Source: Bauldia sp.
GTDB taxonomy: Bacteria; Pseudomonadota; Alphaproteobacteria; Rhizobiales; Kaistiaceae
Assembly: GCA_022841545.1 (NCBI GenBank)
Contig: JALHRF010000028.1
Coordinates: 1-38,377, forward strand
DNA: 38,377 nt
Reading direction: 5' to 3'
Shown: piece after piece, positions 1-8,124 of the stretch
Numbering within the stretch: position 1 is the stretch's first letter
How the letters are laid out: every line of letters starts with the position of its first letter
Translations under genes and position numbers: made by a program
The notes under the pieces: generated by a model
Database searches by the model: none
Told to the model about the DNA's origin: nothing
What the model saw: only the letters and a program-made list of their open reading frames with translations

Positions 1-1
1 T

Positions 2-601
2 GCCGGCATGCGCCCTCCTCAGGCCGGCCGCGTCTTACTCGGCGGCGAGGAGATATCGCTCCGGAGCCGTGCGGCGACGCTCGCGCGCGGCATCGCCTAC
101 TGCTCCGCCGATCGCAAGCGCGACGGCATCTTTGCCGAGCGGCCCATCCGGGAGAACCTGTCCTCCCCCTGGATCCGTTCGGTCGCGCCGGGCGGCTTCA
201 TCTCCGCCCGGCGCGAACGCGACAAGGCCCGCGAGATCGCGGCGCGCTTCGCCATCGACGTGAAGCGCATGGGCTCGGCCGTCGGCACATTGTCCGGCGG
301 CAACCAGCAGAAGGTCGCCGTCGGCAAGTGGCTCGGCACGGAGCCGAAGATCATGCTCCTCGAGGAGCCGACCCGCGGCGTCGACATCGGTGCGCGCGCC
401 GAAATCTACCAGCGTCTCCGTGATCTCTGCGCCGCCGGCCTCGGCATCGTCGTGTCGAGTTCCGACACCGCCGAGATTCTGGGCCTTTCCGATACGATCG
501 CGACCTTCTACCGTGGGCGCCTCACCGGACTGAGGCCACAGGCGGAATGGACCGAGGACGCCCTGATCCGCGAGGTGATGCACCAGGAGGCCGCGGCGTG
601 A
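2..601 (+). CDS. Sugar ABC transporter ATP-binding protein, C-terminal part (cut by window start)
   Basis: This is the second nucleotide-binding domain of a duplicated RbsA/MglA/XylG-type ATPase that powers uptake of a sugar or related solute with the two permeases that follow. Visible family marks are GIAYCSADRKRDGIF (the segment typical of the second domain), the ABC signature LSGGNQQKVAVGKWL, and a Walker B region ending in LLEEPTRGVDIGA. In the Walker B region the usual aspartate is replaced by Glu (LLLxEP), as is common in the second domain of this family. The reading frame is open to the first base, so the N-terminal domain lies outside the window. The next gene begins 11 bases after the stop. 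The substrate cannot be read from the sequence, and the periplasmic binding protein is probably further upstream. Confidence 0.93.
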   Translation, partial: AGMRPPQAGRVLLGGEEISLRSRAATLARGIAYCSADRKRDGIFAERPIRENLSSPWIRSVAPGGFISARRERDKAREIAARFAIDVKRMGSAVGTLSGGNQQKVAVGKWLGTEPKIMLLEEPTRGVDIGARAEIYQRLRDLCAAGLGIVVSSSDTAEILGLSDTIATFYRGRLTGLRPQAEWTEDALIREVMHQEAAA

Positions 602-612
602 GGGAGGAGCCC

Positions 613-1599
613 ATGCAGGCCGCCGCCGCGGGGCTTCCGCCCGTGGCGCGGCCGGCCGGCGCCCGCGCCGACTGGCTGCCCTTTGCCGTCGTCGTCGGCT
701 TCGCCGCGGTCGTGGTGCTGATCGCGGTCTTCGTCACGCCCAGTTTCCTCACTGTCGACAACATCCGCGCGATCCTCCGCAACGCGGCGATCGTCGGCAT
801 CGTCGCCGTCGGCATGACGCCCGTCACGCTCTCGGGCAACTTCGTCTCCCTCGGCATCACCCAGTCGGCGATGCTCGGCATGGTTTCCTTCGTCGCCATG
901 CTCGGCGCCGGCTGGGGCCTGGTGCCCGCGGTGATCGCCGTCATCCTGCTGCTCGTCGCCGTCGGCATGCTCCAGGGCGCGATCATCGCCGCCGGCCTCA
1001 ACCCGGTGATCACCACGCTCGCCGCCGGCGCCATCATCTTCGGCGTCGTTTCGGAGCTCACCCGCGGCGGCATCGTGCGGGCCGGCGCCAACGCCATCGA
1101 CTGGGACCAGGCCTCGGTCGCCGGCGTGCCCGTCGAGGTGCTGATCTTCGTGCTCTTCACCGCGCTGGTGTCGTTCGTCATGCAGCGCACCGTCACCGGC
1201 CGCGAGACGACGCTGATCGGCGCCAATCGCGCCACCGCCGAGATCAGCGGCATCTCCTTCACCCGCGTCACCATCCTCGCCTTCGCGATCTTCTCCGTAG
1301 GCCTCGCCCTGGCCGGCATCATCAACGGCGCCGCCTTTGGCCAGGCGACGGCGGTGTCGTTTCCCGGCCTCACCATCGACGCGATCGCCGCGGTCCTGGT
1401 CGGCGGCACGGCGATTCAGGGCGGCCGCGGCTCGCCGCTTCGTTCGGCAGGGGGCGCCCTCCTTATCGCCATCATCTCCAACATGATGGTGCTCAACGAT
1501 TTCTCGACCGGCGGCCGCCTGGCCGTGCAGGGTGGCGTGGTGGTGGTGATCGTCGTCCTGCTCGATCTTCTCCGGCGAAGCGGCGGGAGGCGGTCATGA
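613..1599 (+). CDS. Sugar ABC transporter permease (RbsC/BPD_transp_2 family)
   Basis: This is an inner-membrane permease subunit of a carbohydrate ABC importer, 328 residues long, which is normal for the RbsC/XylH family. It is almost wholly hydrophobic with many predicted membrane segments. It carries the family segments around NIRAILRNAAIVGIVAVGMT near the N-terminus and the conserved VLVGGTAIQGGRGS loop near the C-terminus. I chose ATG 613 because GGGAGGAG sits just upstream at 602-609; an in-frame ATG at 547 lies inside the ATPase gene and would add a poorly conserved leader. The stop overlaps the start of the second permease by four bases (ATGA), implying translational coupling. Two different permeases suggest a heterodimeric membrane channel. 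Confidence 0.93.
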   Translation: MQAAAAGLPPVARPAGARADWLPFAVVVGFAAVVVLIAVFVTPSFLTVDNIRAILRNAAIVGIVAVGMTPVTLSGNFVSLGITQSAMLGMVSFVAMLGAGWGLVPAVIAVILLLVAVGMLQGAIIAAGLNPVITTLAAGAIIFGVVSELTRGGIVRAGANAIDWDQASVAGVPVEVLIFVLFTALVSFVMQRTVTGRETTLIGANRATAEISGISFTRVTILAFAIFSVGLALAGIINGAAFGQATAVSFPGLTIDAIAAVLVGGTAIQGGRGSPLRSAGGALLIAIISNMMVLNDFSTGGRLAVQGGVVVVIVVLLDLLRRSGGRRS

Positions 1600-2600
1600 G
1601 AAGCGGCCTGCTCTCCCGCCTCGGCCCCTACGTGCTGCCGCTCATCGTCCTCGTCATCACCTGGATCGTGATCGCCGCGGTCACACCGACGTTCCGCGGG
1701 CAGGCGAGCGTCTTCTCGGTGCTCCAGGGCTTCCCGATGATCGGGCTCGCCGCGCTCGGCCTCGCGGTGACGATCATCGCCGGCGAGTTCGATCTGTCGG
1801 TCGGCTCGATGGCGGCGCTCTCCGCAGTGATCGCGGTGATCGCCGCGCCCGCCGGCCTCATCGGGTGCATCGTCATCGCGGTCGCGGTGTGCACGGCGAT
1901 CGGCGCGCTCCAGGGAACGCTGATCGGTCGCCTTGGGATCAACTCGCTGGTCTTCACCATAGGCACCTTGATCCTGATCCGCGGGCTGACCTGGATGCTC
2001 GCCAACAACGCACCGATCATGCTCGAGAATTTCGAGATCACCGATCCGCTGCTCCTCCGCTTCGGCATCTTCTCGTGGAGCAGCATCGTCGCCATCGCCA
2101 TCTTCGTGCTGACCGGATTCTTCCTTGCCTATACACGCTGGGGCCGTGAGATCTACGCGATCGGCGGGGCGCGGAACGAGGCGATCGCCGCTGGCGTGCC
2201 GCGGGTGCGCCCGCTCGCCATCGCCTTCGCCATTTCGGCCTTCACCGCAAGCGTCGCCGGCGCCCTTGCCGCAATGCGCGGCGGCAGCGCGGCCCCGCAG
2301 AACTACGAGGACCTCCTTCTTTCCGGCTGCGCGGCTGCGCTGCTCGGAGGCATCAGCCTCTATGGCGGCCGCGGCACCGTGATCAATGTCGCGCTGGGCG
2401 TCGCGGTGCTGTCGGTGGTCGGCGCCGGACTCGCGGCGCGAGGCTCATCCGCGTCGCTGGTGCAGCTCGTCACCGGCGCGCTGCTCCTCACCGTCATCAC
2501 CATAGAGTTCCTCGCCGGGCGGCTCACGCTCGGCAACACCGTCTTCGGCCGCGCCATCCCGAAGGCGGCCGCGCGCCGGCCGGCCGCCGGGGGCGGCTGA
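1596..2600 (+). CDS. Sugar ABC transporter permease, second subunit
   Basis: This is the second RbsC-type permease (334 residues), with start overlapping the previous stop by four bases. It has the family pattern of hydrophobic segments, the motif GLAVTIIAGEFDLSVGSMAAL (the 'GGIDLSVGS' region of ribose-type permeases) and the C-terminal LLGGISLYGGRGTV loop. The IDLSVGS-like motif is better preserved here than in the upstream permease, so the two are diverged paralogues rather than a recent duplication. It should pair with the 613-1599 permease and the partial ATPase. The carboxyl end is Ala/Arg/Pro-rich, and the gene is followed by a 37-base gap before the SDR gene, so it probably belongs to the same transcript. 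Confidence 0.93.
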   Translation: MRSGLLSRLGPYVLPLIVLVITWIVIAAVTPTFRGQASVFSVLQGFPMIGLAALGLAVTIIAGEFDLSVGSMAALSAVIAVIAAPAGLIGCIVIAVAVCTAIGALQGTLIGRLGINSLVFTIGTLILIRGLTWMLANNAPIMLENFEITDPLLLRFGIFSWSSIVAIAIFVLTGFFLAYTRWGREIYAIGGARNEAIAAGVPRVRPLAIAFAISAFTASVAGALAAMRGGSAAPQNYEDLLLSGCAAALLGGISLYGGRGTVINVALGVAVLSVVGAGLAARGSSASLVQLVTGALLLTVITIEFLAGRLTLGNTVFGRAIPKAAARRPAAGGG

Positions 2601-2637
2601 ACACCGTCAACGACACGAATCTGAACTGCGGAGAATC

Positions 2638-3393
2638 ATGAACATGGCAGGACGTCTCGATGGCAAGATCGCGATCGTAACCGGCACGGCGACCGGCATC
2701 GGCTCCGCGATCGCGCGGCTCTTCGTCGACGAGGGGGCGAAGGTTTACGCCACCGACGTCAAGGACCCCGGCGACAAGCTCGCCGCGGCGCTGAAGGCGC
2801 ATCCCGCCGCGCTCCGCTTTGCGAAGCTCGACGTGCGGAGCGAGGAGGGGTGGGCGGCGGCGCTCGCCGCCTGCACCAAGGCCTTCGGCGCGCCGAACGT
2901 TCTCGTCAACAACGCCGGCATCGGCTCGACCCACAAGCCGGTGCATGAGGAGACCGTCGAGATGATGCGTGCCAATTTCGAGGTCAACGTCATCGGCATG
3001 TTCCTCGGGATGAAGACGGTCATTCCCGGCATGATCGAGATGGGCGGCGGCTCGATCGTCAATGTCGCCTCGGTCTGGGGCTGGACCGGCATCAAGAACA
3101 ACGTCGCCTACCAGACCGCCAAGGCCGCGGCGGTGATGCTGTCGAAGAACGCCGCCGTCACCTACGCGCCGCACAACATCCGCATCAACTGCGTCCTGCC
3201 CGGCTATGTCGATACCCCGATGTCGCGCACCGTGACCGAGGAGGACGCGAAGATGCTGATGGAGTTCACCCCGCTTGGCCGCCGCGCCGAGCCGGAGGAG
3301 ATGGCGCCGATGTTCGTCTTCCTCGCCTCCGACGAGTCGAGCTTCGTCGCGGCGGCCAATTTCATGAACGATGGGGGCATGTCGGCGCTATGA
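2638..3393 (+). CDS. SDR-family NAD(P)-dependent oxidoreductase
   Basis: This is a classical short-chain dehydrogenase of 251 residues. The cofactor motif is TGTATGIG (residues 15-22), the NNAG motif is at 91-94, the helix asparagine is N117, and the catalytic Ser145, Tyr158 and Lys162 are in place. An acidic residue after the second beta strand (YATDVKD, about residue 40) suggests NAD rather than NADP. GGAG at 2630-2633 supports ATG 2638; ATG 2644 is a near alternative. The gene lies between sugar transport genes and a MetX-like hydrolase, whose ATG overlaps this stop by four bases, so it probably acts on the imported polyol, sugar or lactone. The exact substrate is not visible. Confidence 0.92.
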   Translation: MNMAGRLDGKIAIVTGTATGIGSAIARLFVDEGAKVYATDVKDPGDKLAAALKAHPAALRFAKLDVRSEEGWAAALAACTKAFGAPNVLVNNAGIGSTHKPVHEETVEMMRANFEVNVIGMFLGMKTVIPGMIEMGGGSIVNVASVWGWTGIKNNVAYQTAKAAAVMLSKNAAVTYAPHNIRINCVLPGYVDTPMSRTVTEEDAKMLMEFTPLGRRAEPEEMAPMFVFLASDESSFVAAANFMNDGGMSAL

Positions 3394-4409
3394 GCGAAGC
3401 CGCGAAGGTCCGGCACTTCCCGCTCGGCGATTTCGCGCTGGAGTGCGGCGCGACGCTGCCCGCGGCGCAGATCGCCTACACCACCTATGGCGCGCTCAAC
3501 GCGGCAAAGGACAACGCCATCGTATTCCCGACCTGGTTCGTGGGCAGCCATCTCGACGTGGAATGGATGATCGGCGAAGGCAAGCCCCTCGACACGACGA
3601 GATATTTCGTCGTGGTGGCGCATATGTTCGGCAACGGCCACTCCTCGTCGCCATCGAATACCCCGCCGCCCTTCGATCGCGGCCGCTTCCCCACGATCGA
3701 TGTCCGCGACAATGTCCGCGCCCAGCACCGCCTCGTGACGGAGGGGCTCGGCATCGCGAAGGTCCAACTCGTCATCGGCGGCTCGATGGGGGCGTTTCAG
3801 GCCTATCAGTGGGGCCTGTCGCATCCCGGACTGGTCGAGCGCATCTCGCCGATGTGCGGCGCCGCGCAGGTGAGCCGCCACTGCTACGTGTTCCTCGAAG
3901 GGGCGAAGGCCGCGCTCCTCGCCGACCCCGCTTTCAACGGCGGCGACTATGAGACCCCCCCGGAAGTCGGCCTGAAGGCGCTTGGGCGCGTCTGGGCCGG
4001 CTGGGCGCTGTCGCAGCAGTTCTGGCGCGAGGAGCTCTACAAGCGGATGGGCTTCGACAGCGTCGAGAAATTCCTCACCGGCTTCTGGGAGGCGTTCTGG
4101 GTCAGGTGCGACGCCAACGACCTCCTTTGCCAGCTCCATGTCTGGCAGACCGCCGATCTCGCCAGGACGCCCGGCTACGATGGCGACCTCAAGCGGGCGC
4201 TCGGCGCGATCACGGCGCGCTGCATCCAGAGCCCGGGCGAGAAGGACCTCTACTTCCCGCCCGAGGACATGGCCTGGGAGGCGGCCCATATGCAGCACGC
4301 CGAATGCCGACCGATCCCCGGCCCCTGGGGCCACTTCTCCGAGGTCGGCATCGACCCGTTCTGCAACGAGTTCCTCGGCAATTCGGTCAGGATGCTCCTC
4401 GCCCGCTAA
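3390..4409 (+). CDS. Alpha/beta-hydrolase, homoserine O-acetyltransferase (MetX)-like
   Basis: This is a 339-residue alpha/beta-hydrolase resembling the MetX superfamily. The nucleophile elbow is GGSMGAFQAYQW with Ser132; Asp286 (SPGEKDLYF) and His315 (GPWGHFSE) fit the remaining triad positions. The N-terminal part (IAYTTYGALNAAKDNAIVFPTWF) is the usual MetX-like opening strand region. Many proteins of this superfamily that lie outside methionine operons are not acetyltransferases but hydrolases, so I do not assign metX. It is translationally coupled to the SDR gene (ATGA) and lies in the sugar-import operon, which favours a catabolic ester or lactone hydrolase or an acyl transfer on the imported substrate. 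The operon appears to end here, before a 528-base gap. Confidence 0.85.
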   Translation: MSEAAKVRHFPLGDFALECGATLPAAQIAYTTYGALNAAKDNAIVFPTWFVGSHLDVEWMIGEGKPLDTTRYFVVVAHMFGNGHSSSPSNTPPPFDRGRFPTIDVRDNVRAQHRLVTEGLGIAKVQLVIGGSMGAFQAYQWGLSHPGLVERISPMCGAAQVSRHCYVFLEGAKAALLADPAFNGGDYETPPEVGLKALGRVWAGWALSQQFWREELYKRMGFDSVEKFLTGFWEAFWVRCDANDLLCQLHVWQTADLARTPGYDGDLKRALGAITARCIQSPGEKDLYFPPEDMAWEAAHMQHAECRPIPGPWGHFSEVGIDPFCNEFLGNSVRMLLAR

Positions 4410-4450
4410 GTCCGCTGTCATCGTCCGATAGCTCGTCGCCGGATTGGGCG

Positions 4451-4716
4451 CCCTCTCCCCGCCCGGCGATCGGATTCACGCGTCTTCGGAGACCGTGGCC
4501 GACCTGGGCCTGGCGAAGCCCGGTCGGTTGCGCGGCGTCCCCTCTCCCCGGCGAGGCTACCAGGTTCACACATTGGCTCGACGACAGGACGGCAGTTTTC
4601 TCCGGCTTGCCTGCCAGCCCACGCATTGTCGTCCCGTGCGCGCCGCACCAACTGGCGCCTTTCGCATTAGATGACCGGCCCAAGACGAGTGAACCTCATA
4701 GCCGGCGGGGAGAGGG
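4451..4716. repeat. MITE-like element with inverted termini in the 4410-4937 gap
   Basis: The 528 bases between the hydrolase and the DUF1236 gene contain no convincing gene. The sequence CCCTCTCCCCGCC at 4451-4463 is matched exactly by its reverse complement at 4704-4716, and the similarity extends inward to a related TTCAC-containing stretch. A third, degenerate copy of the same end unit lies in direct orientation at about 4540-4580. A further fragment at 4628-4660 (GTCGTCCCGTGCG...) resembles the arms of the inverted element at 10654-10790. This looks like a small non-autonomous element or nested palindromic repeats. I see no transposase. Confidence 0.5.
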
Positions 4717-4822
4717 ACAGGTAAGCGAGCTCCCGACGGCAGGGAGCCCATCCACACAACCGGATCGTGATATCCCCGGCAAAGCCACGGGCGCCCCCAC
4801 CGACAGGCGACCCAATTGTTTC

Positions 4823-4848
4823 GGAAACGAACCGCCGCGCGTGGCGTT
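4823..4848 (+). promoter_or_regulatory. Possible EcfG-type general stress promoter
   Basis: GGAAAC at 4823-4828 is followed after 16 bases by CGTT at 4845-4848. This resembles the GGAAC-N16-18-CGTT promoter recognised by the alphaproteobacterial general-stress sigma factor EcfG. It would start transcription about 80 bases upstream of the DUF1236 gene. The -35 match is imperfect (an extra A), so this is a suggestion only. Confidence 0.3.
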
Positions 4849-4937
4849 CAAGGGACAGTCCAACCCGGAGCGGACGTCTCGGCCCTGAGGGTCGGGCCGG
4901 CCGTCACCGGGCGACTTTCACCGAAGGAGACACGATC

Positions 4938-5318
4938 ATGCGAAAGACCAATATCCTCGCCGCCGCAACCCTCAGCCTGGCCATGGCCGCCGGCCTGTCG
5001 CTCCCCGCCGGCGCGCAGACCGTCGCCGACGAGGCGCAATGCAACGAGGCCAAGGGCAGCGGCGATCAGAACGCCATCCGGCAGTTCTGCCCGGTCGCCG
5101 ACTGGCCGCAGACCGTCGAGCCCGAGGTCCAGACCTGGATCATGGCGCAGACCGCCCCCGACGTCGCCTACGAGGGCGAGATCGTAGTCGGCACGGCGCT
5201 GCCCGAGACCGTGCAGCTGATCGAGGTCCCCGAGTTCAATCAGTATCGCTGGGCCTATCTCGGCGGAAAGCGCGTGCTGGTCGTGCCCGACACCCGCACC
5301 GTGATCGCGGTCTACTAA
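4938..5318 (+). CDS. Exported DUF1236-type small protein
   Basis: This is a predicted periplasmic or secreted protein of 126 residues. The first 25 or so residues form a signal peptide: MRKTN, a hydrophobic stretch through AGLSLP, and an AGA-Q-like cleavage site. The C-terminal half (GTALPETVQLIEVPEF, then RWAYLGGKRVLVVPDTRTVIAVY) matches the DUF1236 pattern of a 'G..LP..V.....P....Y.Y..V.g..vlVdp.tr.iv.vi' repeat, a domain common in Hyphomicrobiales with no known reaction. AAGGAGA at 4924-4930 gives a good ribosome-binding site for ATG 4938. Two cysteines (about residues 35 and 50) could form a disulfide in the periplasm. The gene is monocistronic, with a strong hairpin 20 bases downstream. 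Confidence 0.8.
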   Translation: MRKTNILAAATLSLAMAAGLSLPAGAQTVADEAQCNEAKGSGDQNAIRQFCPVADWPQTVEPEVQTWIMAQTAPDVAYEGEIVVGTALPETVQLIEVPEFNQYRWAYLGGKRVLVVPDTRTVIAVY

Positions 5319-5337
5319 GGCCGGGTCCACTTCTCTC

Positions 5338-5365
5338 CCCCGGCGCCGGATACCCGGCGCCGGGG
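5338..5365 (+). terminator. Rho-independent terminator after the DUF1236 gene
   Basis: A GC-rich stem, CCCCGGCGCCGG against its complement CCGGCGCCGGGG, closes around a short ATA-centred loop. It is followed by CCCAGTTTT. It lies 20 bases downstream of the stop codon at 5318. The T-run is short and displaced by a few bases. Confidence 0.65.
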
Positions 5366-5531
5366 CCCAGTTTTCTGCGTACGCCCCGGGAATGGGCCGT
5401 CAGGCATCAGGACCCGTCCGCCTTTCAACGCAGGCATTAGGCTGGCTTAATCGCGGCTGAAGTCCCGCCCGGGGTAAGCGAAGACGCCGCAGCGGGCGCT
5501 TGCTCAAGCGCCTCTGAATCGTCCTGCCCTC

Positions 5532-5575
5532 GCCGGGTAGCTCAACCCCGGCAGCCGGGTAGCTCAACCCCGGCG
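5532..5575. repeat. Two-copy tandem repeat, 22-bp unit
   Basis: Two adjacent 22-base units (5532-5553 and 5554-5575) share the core GGGTAGCTCAACCCCGG and differ only in the last base. Each unit holds an imperfect CCGGG...CCCGG palindrome. The rest of the 411-base gap between the DUF1236 gene and the carbonic anhydrase (5319-5729) shows only the terminator above and no gene. Confidence 0.7.
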
Positions 5576-5729
5576 GTGTTTGACAAGCGCCCGCCACCCC
5601 TCAGTCTTTTGGCCGGGGACGGATCAGACGAGCTATCATGACCCGGCCCGGATTTGGGGCGGGGTCGTCGGGGTGACGGAAATGGTGGAGCCGCTCGCTG
5701 CCGAGAGATGCTGCTCCGACTGCCGCGCT

Positions 5730-6347
5730 TCAACCCACCGGCACGAACCGGTCGCCTTCGAGTCGCGTCAGCACGCCGCTCTGGATACCGAACCGGAATC
5801 CGATCAGCTCCAGCCGCCCCGCGGCGACCGCCTCCTCGATCCACGGGAAGGTGAGAAGGTTGGCGATGGAGAGCTTCACCACCTCCTCCTCGCAGCGGTG
5901 CAACGCCGCGTCCCCCGAGATGCCGCCCGGCAGCGCCATGAGCGCCGGCGCCGCGAGCTGCATCCACGGCTCAACGAAGTCTCTCGCCTCCCTCGGCGCG
6001 CCCTCGAGCATGACGCGAACCCCGCCGCATTGGGCATGGCCGAGCACTGCGATTCGCTTGACCTTCAGCACCCGCACGGCGAATTCCAGCGCAGCGCTGG
6101 TGCCGTGGTGGCCTCCGTCGAGCTCGTAGGGCGGCACCAGGCCGGCGACGTTGCGTACCACGAACAGCTCGCCCGGGGCCGCGCCGAAGACTTGCTCGGG
6201 AGCGACCCGCGAGTCCGAACAGGCGATCACCATCGTCTCCGGGCTCTGTCCGTCCCGGGACAGCGTCTCGAAGCGCTGGCGCTCGGCCGGCCAGGCTGTC
6301 TCGCGGAACTGGCGGTAGCCTTCGATGAGGCGGTTCATGGCGGTCAT
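5730..6347 (-). CDS. Beta-carbonic anhydrase
   Basis: This cytoplasmic zinc enzyme interconverts CO2 and bicarbonate. The protein is 205 residues, a normal beta-class length. The zinc ligands are present: Cys43 in ACSDSR, with the Asp45/Arg47 dyad, and His104 and Cys107 in GHAQCGG. The segment VVRNVAGLVPPYE is also typical of the class. ATG 6347 is used here; ATG 6338 (MNRLIEGY) is equally plausible and common among relatives. The gene is transcribed divergently from the beta-CASP hydrolase, with a 128-base shared upstream region. In an organism that oxidises CO to CO2 (cox operon at 28499-36236) a carbonic anhydrase is relevant, but the genes are 20 kb apart and no direct link is shown. Confidence 0.95.
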   Translation of the reverse strand: MTAMNRLIEGYRQFRETAWPAERQRFETLSRDGQSPETMVIACSDSRVAPEQVFGAAPGELFVVRNVAGLVPPYELDGGHHGTSAALEFAVRVLKVKRIAVLGHAQCGGVRVMLEGAPREARDFVEPWMQLAAPALMALPGGISGDAALHRCEEEVVKLSIANLLTFPWIEEAVAAGRLELIGFRFGIQSGVLTRLEGDRFVPVG

Positions 6348-6475
6348 ACCAAATCTTGATGCAGTGTATCATTTGGCCGCTCCGGGGCGCGCTGTCGAGC
6401 CCCGAATCGCGGCGGGTTTGACCTGCGTGCGGCAACGGTGCGACATCGGTCCAGCGAATCCCTAGGATCAGGCCC

Positions 6476-8065
6476 ATGCCGCTCCGCCTCACTTTCCACG
6501 GCGCCTCCCGTTGCGTCACCGGCTCGTGCTTCCGGCTCGACACGGACCGCGGCCAGCTTCTCGTCGATTGCGGCATGTTCCAGGGGCCGAAGACCGAGAA
6601 GGAGCTGAACTACCGTCCGTTCCCCTTCGTCCCCCGCGACCTCGGCGCCGTCATCCTCAGCCACGCCCATATCGACCATTCGGGACTGCTGCCGAAGCTC
6701 ACCCGCCACGGCTATGCCGGCCCGATCTACGCGACGCCCGCCACGGTCGATCTCGCCAGCGTCATGCTGCCCGACTCGGCCTACATCCAGGAGACGGAGG
6801 TCGAGCAGCTCAACCGGCGGAACGCCCGCAGGAAAAGGCCGTCCGTCGAGCCGATCTACCGCATGGCCGACGCCACGCGCTGCCTCGGGCAGTTCCGGGA
6901 GGTCGGCTACTCGACCTGGTTCGAGCCGTTGCCGGGTGTCCGGGCGCGCTTCTGGAACGCGGGCCATCTCCTCGGCTCGGCGTCGATCGAGGTCGAAGTG
7001 AAGGACGGCGAGCGCACCGTGCGTCTCCTGTTCTCTGCCGACATCGGCCCGGACTACAAGCTCCTCCACCCGGACCCGACCGGACCGAGCGGCCTCGACT
7101 ACATCCTCTGCGAAGGCACCTATGGCGACCGCGACCGCATCGATGCGACGGCCGAGAACCGCCGCGCCGTGCTCCGCGACGAGGTCCGCGCGGCCATCAA
7201 TCCACGGGGCGCGATGCTCATTCCGTCCTTCGCCGTCGAGCGGGCGCAGGAGCTGATCAGCGACCTTGCCCAGCTGATGCGCGAGGGCGCGCTTCCCGAG
7301 ATCCCGATCTATGTCGACTCGCCGCTCGCCAGCAAGGCGACGCAGGTCTTCGCCGAGCATGCCGCGGACCTCGATCACGGCGACGATCTCGTCCGCGGGA
7401 TCAGGTCGCGGAACGTCCGCTTCACCCAAACGGTCGAGGAGAGCAAGGCGCTCGACCGGCTCGACCATTTCCACATCGTCATCGCCGCAAGCGGCATGTG
7501 CGAGGCCGGTCGCATCCGCCACCGCCTCAAGAACTGGATCTGGCGCGAGGAGGCGACGGTGCTCCTCGTCGGATTCCAGGCGCAAGGCACGCTCGGCCGC
7601 ATCATCAAGGACGGCGCCAGCGAGGTCCGCATCCAGGGCGACGCGTTCAAGGTCGAGGCGCGAATCCGCGCCATCGACCTCTATTCCGGCCATGCCGACG
7701 GGCCGGAGCTCGTGGCGTGGATCGGCAAGCGCCTGCCGCTCCGCCACCAGCTCTTCCTGATCCATGGCGAAGTGCCGGCGCTGCTCGGGTTGCAGGCGCG
7801 GCTCGACGGCGTCCTCGATCCCGAGCGGATCGTCCTCCCGGCCATCGACCAGGCCTTCGACCTCACCGCCGAGGGTGCCCGCGCACTAAGCGCTGTCGCC
7901 CCGGCCCGGGTCGAGCCCGACCGGGTCGGCCGTCCCGACTGGCACAACGACGCTTCGGCGCTCCTCCTCGACGTCAACGACGCGCTGTCGGCGGCCGCCG
8001 ACGACAAGGCGCGGGGCGTCATCATCCGGCGTCTCCGCCGGGCGCTCGAAGAAGAAGCCCGCTGA
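6476..8065 (+). CDS. MBL-fold beta-CASP RNA-processing-type metallo-hydrolase
   Basis: This is a 529-residue metallo-beta-lactamase-fold protein with a beta-CASP insertion, the architecture of the CPSF73/Ysh1-like exonuclease group found in bacteria. The zinc motif HAHIDH is at 63-68, a further histidine lies in NAGHLLGSASIEV, and the aspartate in LLFSADIGPDYKLLHPD. The beta-CASP signatures follow: CEGTYGDRDR, IPSFAVERAQEL, AASGMCEAGRIRHRLKNW and the C-terminal SGHAD. Relatives cleave or trim RNA, but the bacterial versions outside the RNase J group are poorly characterised, so substrate remains open. The gene is apparently monocistronic. Its final codons form part of a hairpin (8058-8083) that may contribute to termination. 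Confidence 0.9.
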   Translation: MPLRLTFHGASRCVTGSCFRLDTDRGQLLVDCGMFQGPKTEKELNYRPFPFVPRDLGAVILSHAHIDHSGLLPKLTRHGYAGPIYATPATVDLASVMLPDSAYIQETEVEQLNRRNARRKRPSVEPIYRMADATRCLGQFREVGYSTWFEPLPGVRARFWNAGHLLGSASIEVEVKDGERTVRLLFSADIGPDYKLLHPDPTGPSGLDYILCEGTYGDRDRIDATAENRRAVLRDEVRAAINPRGAMLIPSFAVERAQELISDLAQLMREGALPEIPIYVDSPLASKATQVFAEHAADLDHGDDLVRGIRSRNVRFTQTVEESKALDRLDHFHIVIAASGMCEAGRIRHRLKNWIWREEATVLLVGFQAQGTLGRIIKDGASEVRIQGDAFKVEARIRAIDLYSGHADGPELVAWIGKRLPLRHQLFLIHGEVPALLGLQARLDGVLDPERIVLPAIDQAFDLTAEGARALSAVAPARVEPDRVGRPDWHNDASALLLDVNDALSAAADDKARGVIIRRLRRALEEEAR

Positions 8066-8118
8066 CGGGATCGCCAGCGGGCTCAAGGAAGGGAGGAAAT
8101 CGGGCCCGTTCGGGCCCG
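8058..8118. terminator. Hairpins between convergent genes
   Basis: GCCCGCTG at 8058-8065 pairs with CAGCGGGC at 8076-8083, spanning the stop codon of the beta-CASP gene. A second perfect palindrome, CGGGCCCG-TT-CGGGCCCG, occupies 8101-8118, just beyond the stop (8125) of the small minus-strand gene. Neither has a clear T-run, so bidirectional termination is likely but not certain. Confidence 0.45.
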
Positions 8119-8124
8119 GCGGTA

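Noticed and set aside
3390..4409. Assignment as metX (homoserine O-acetyltransferase)
   Set aside because: The triad fits the superfamily, but the gene is in a sugar-import operon with no methionine genes. MetX-like hydrolases of other function are common.
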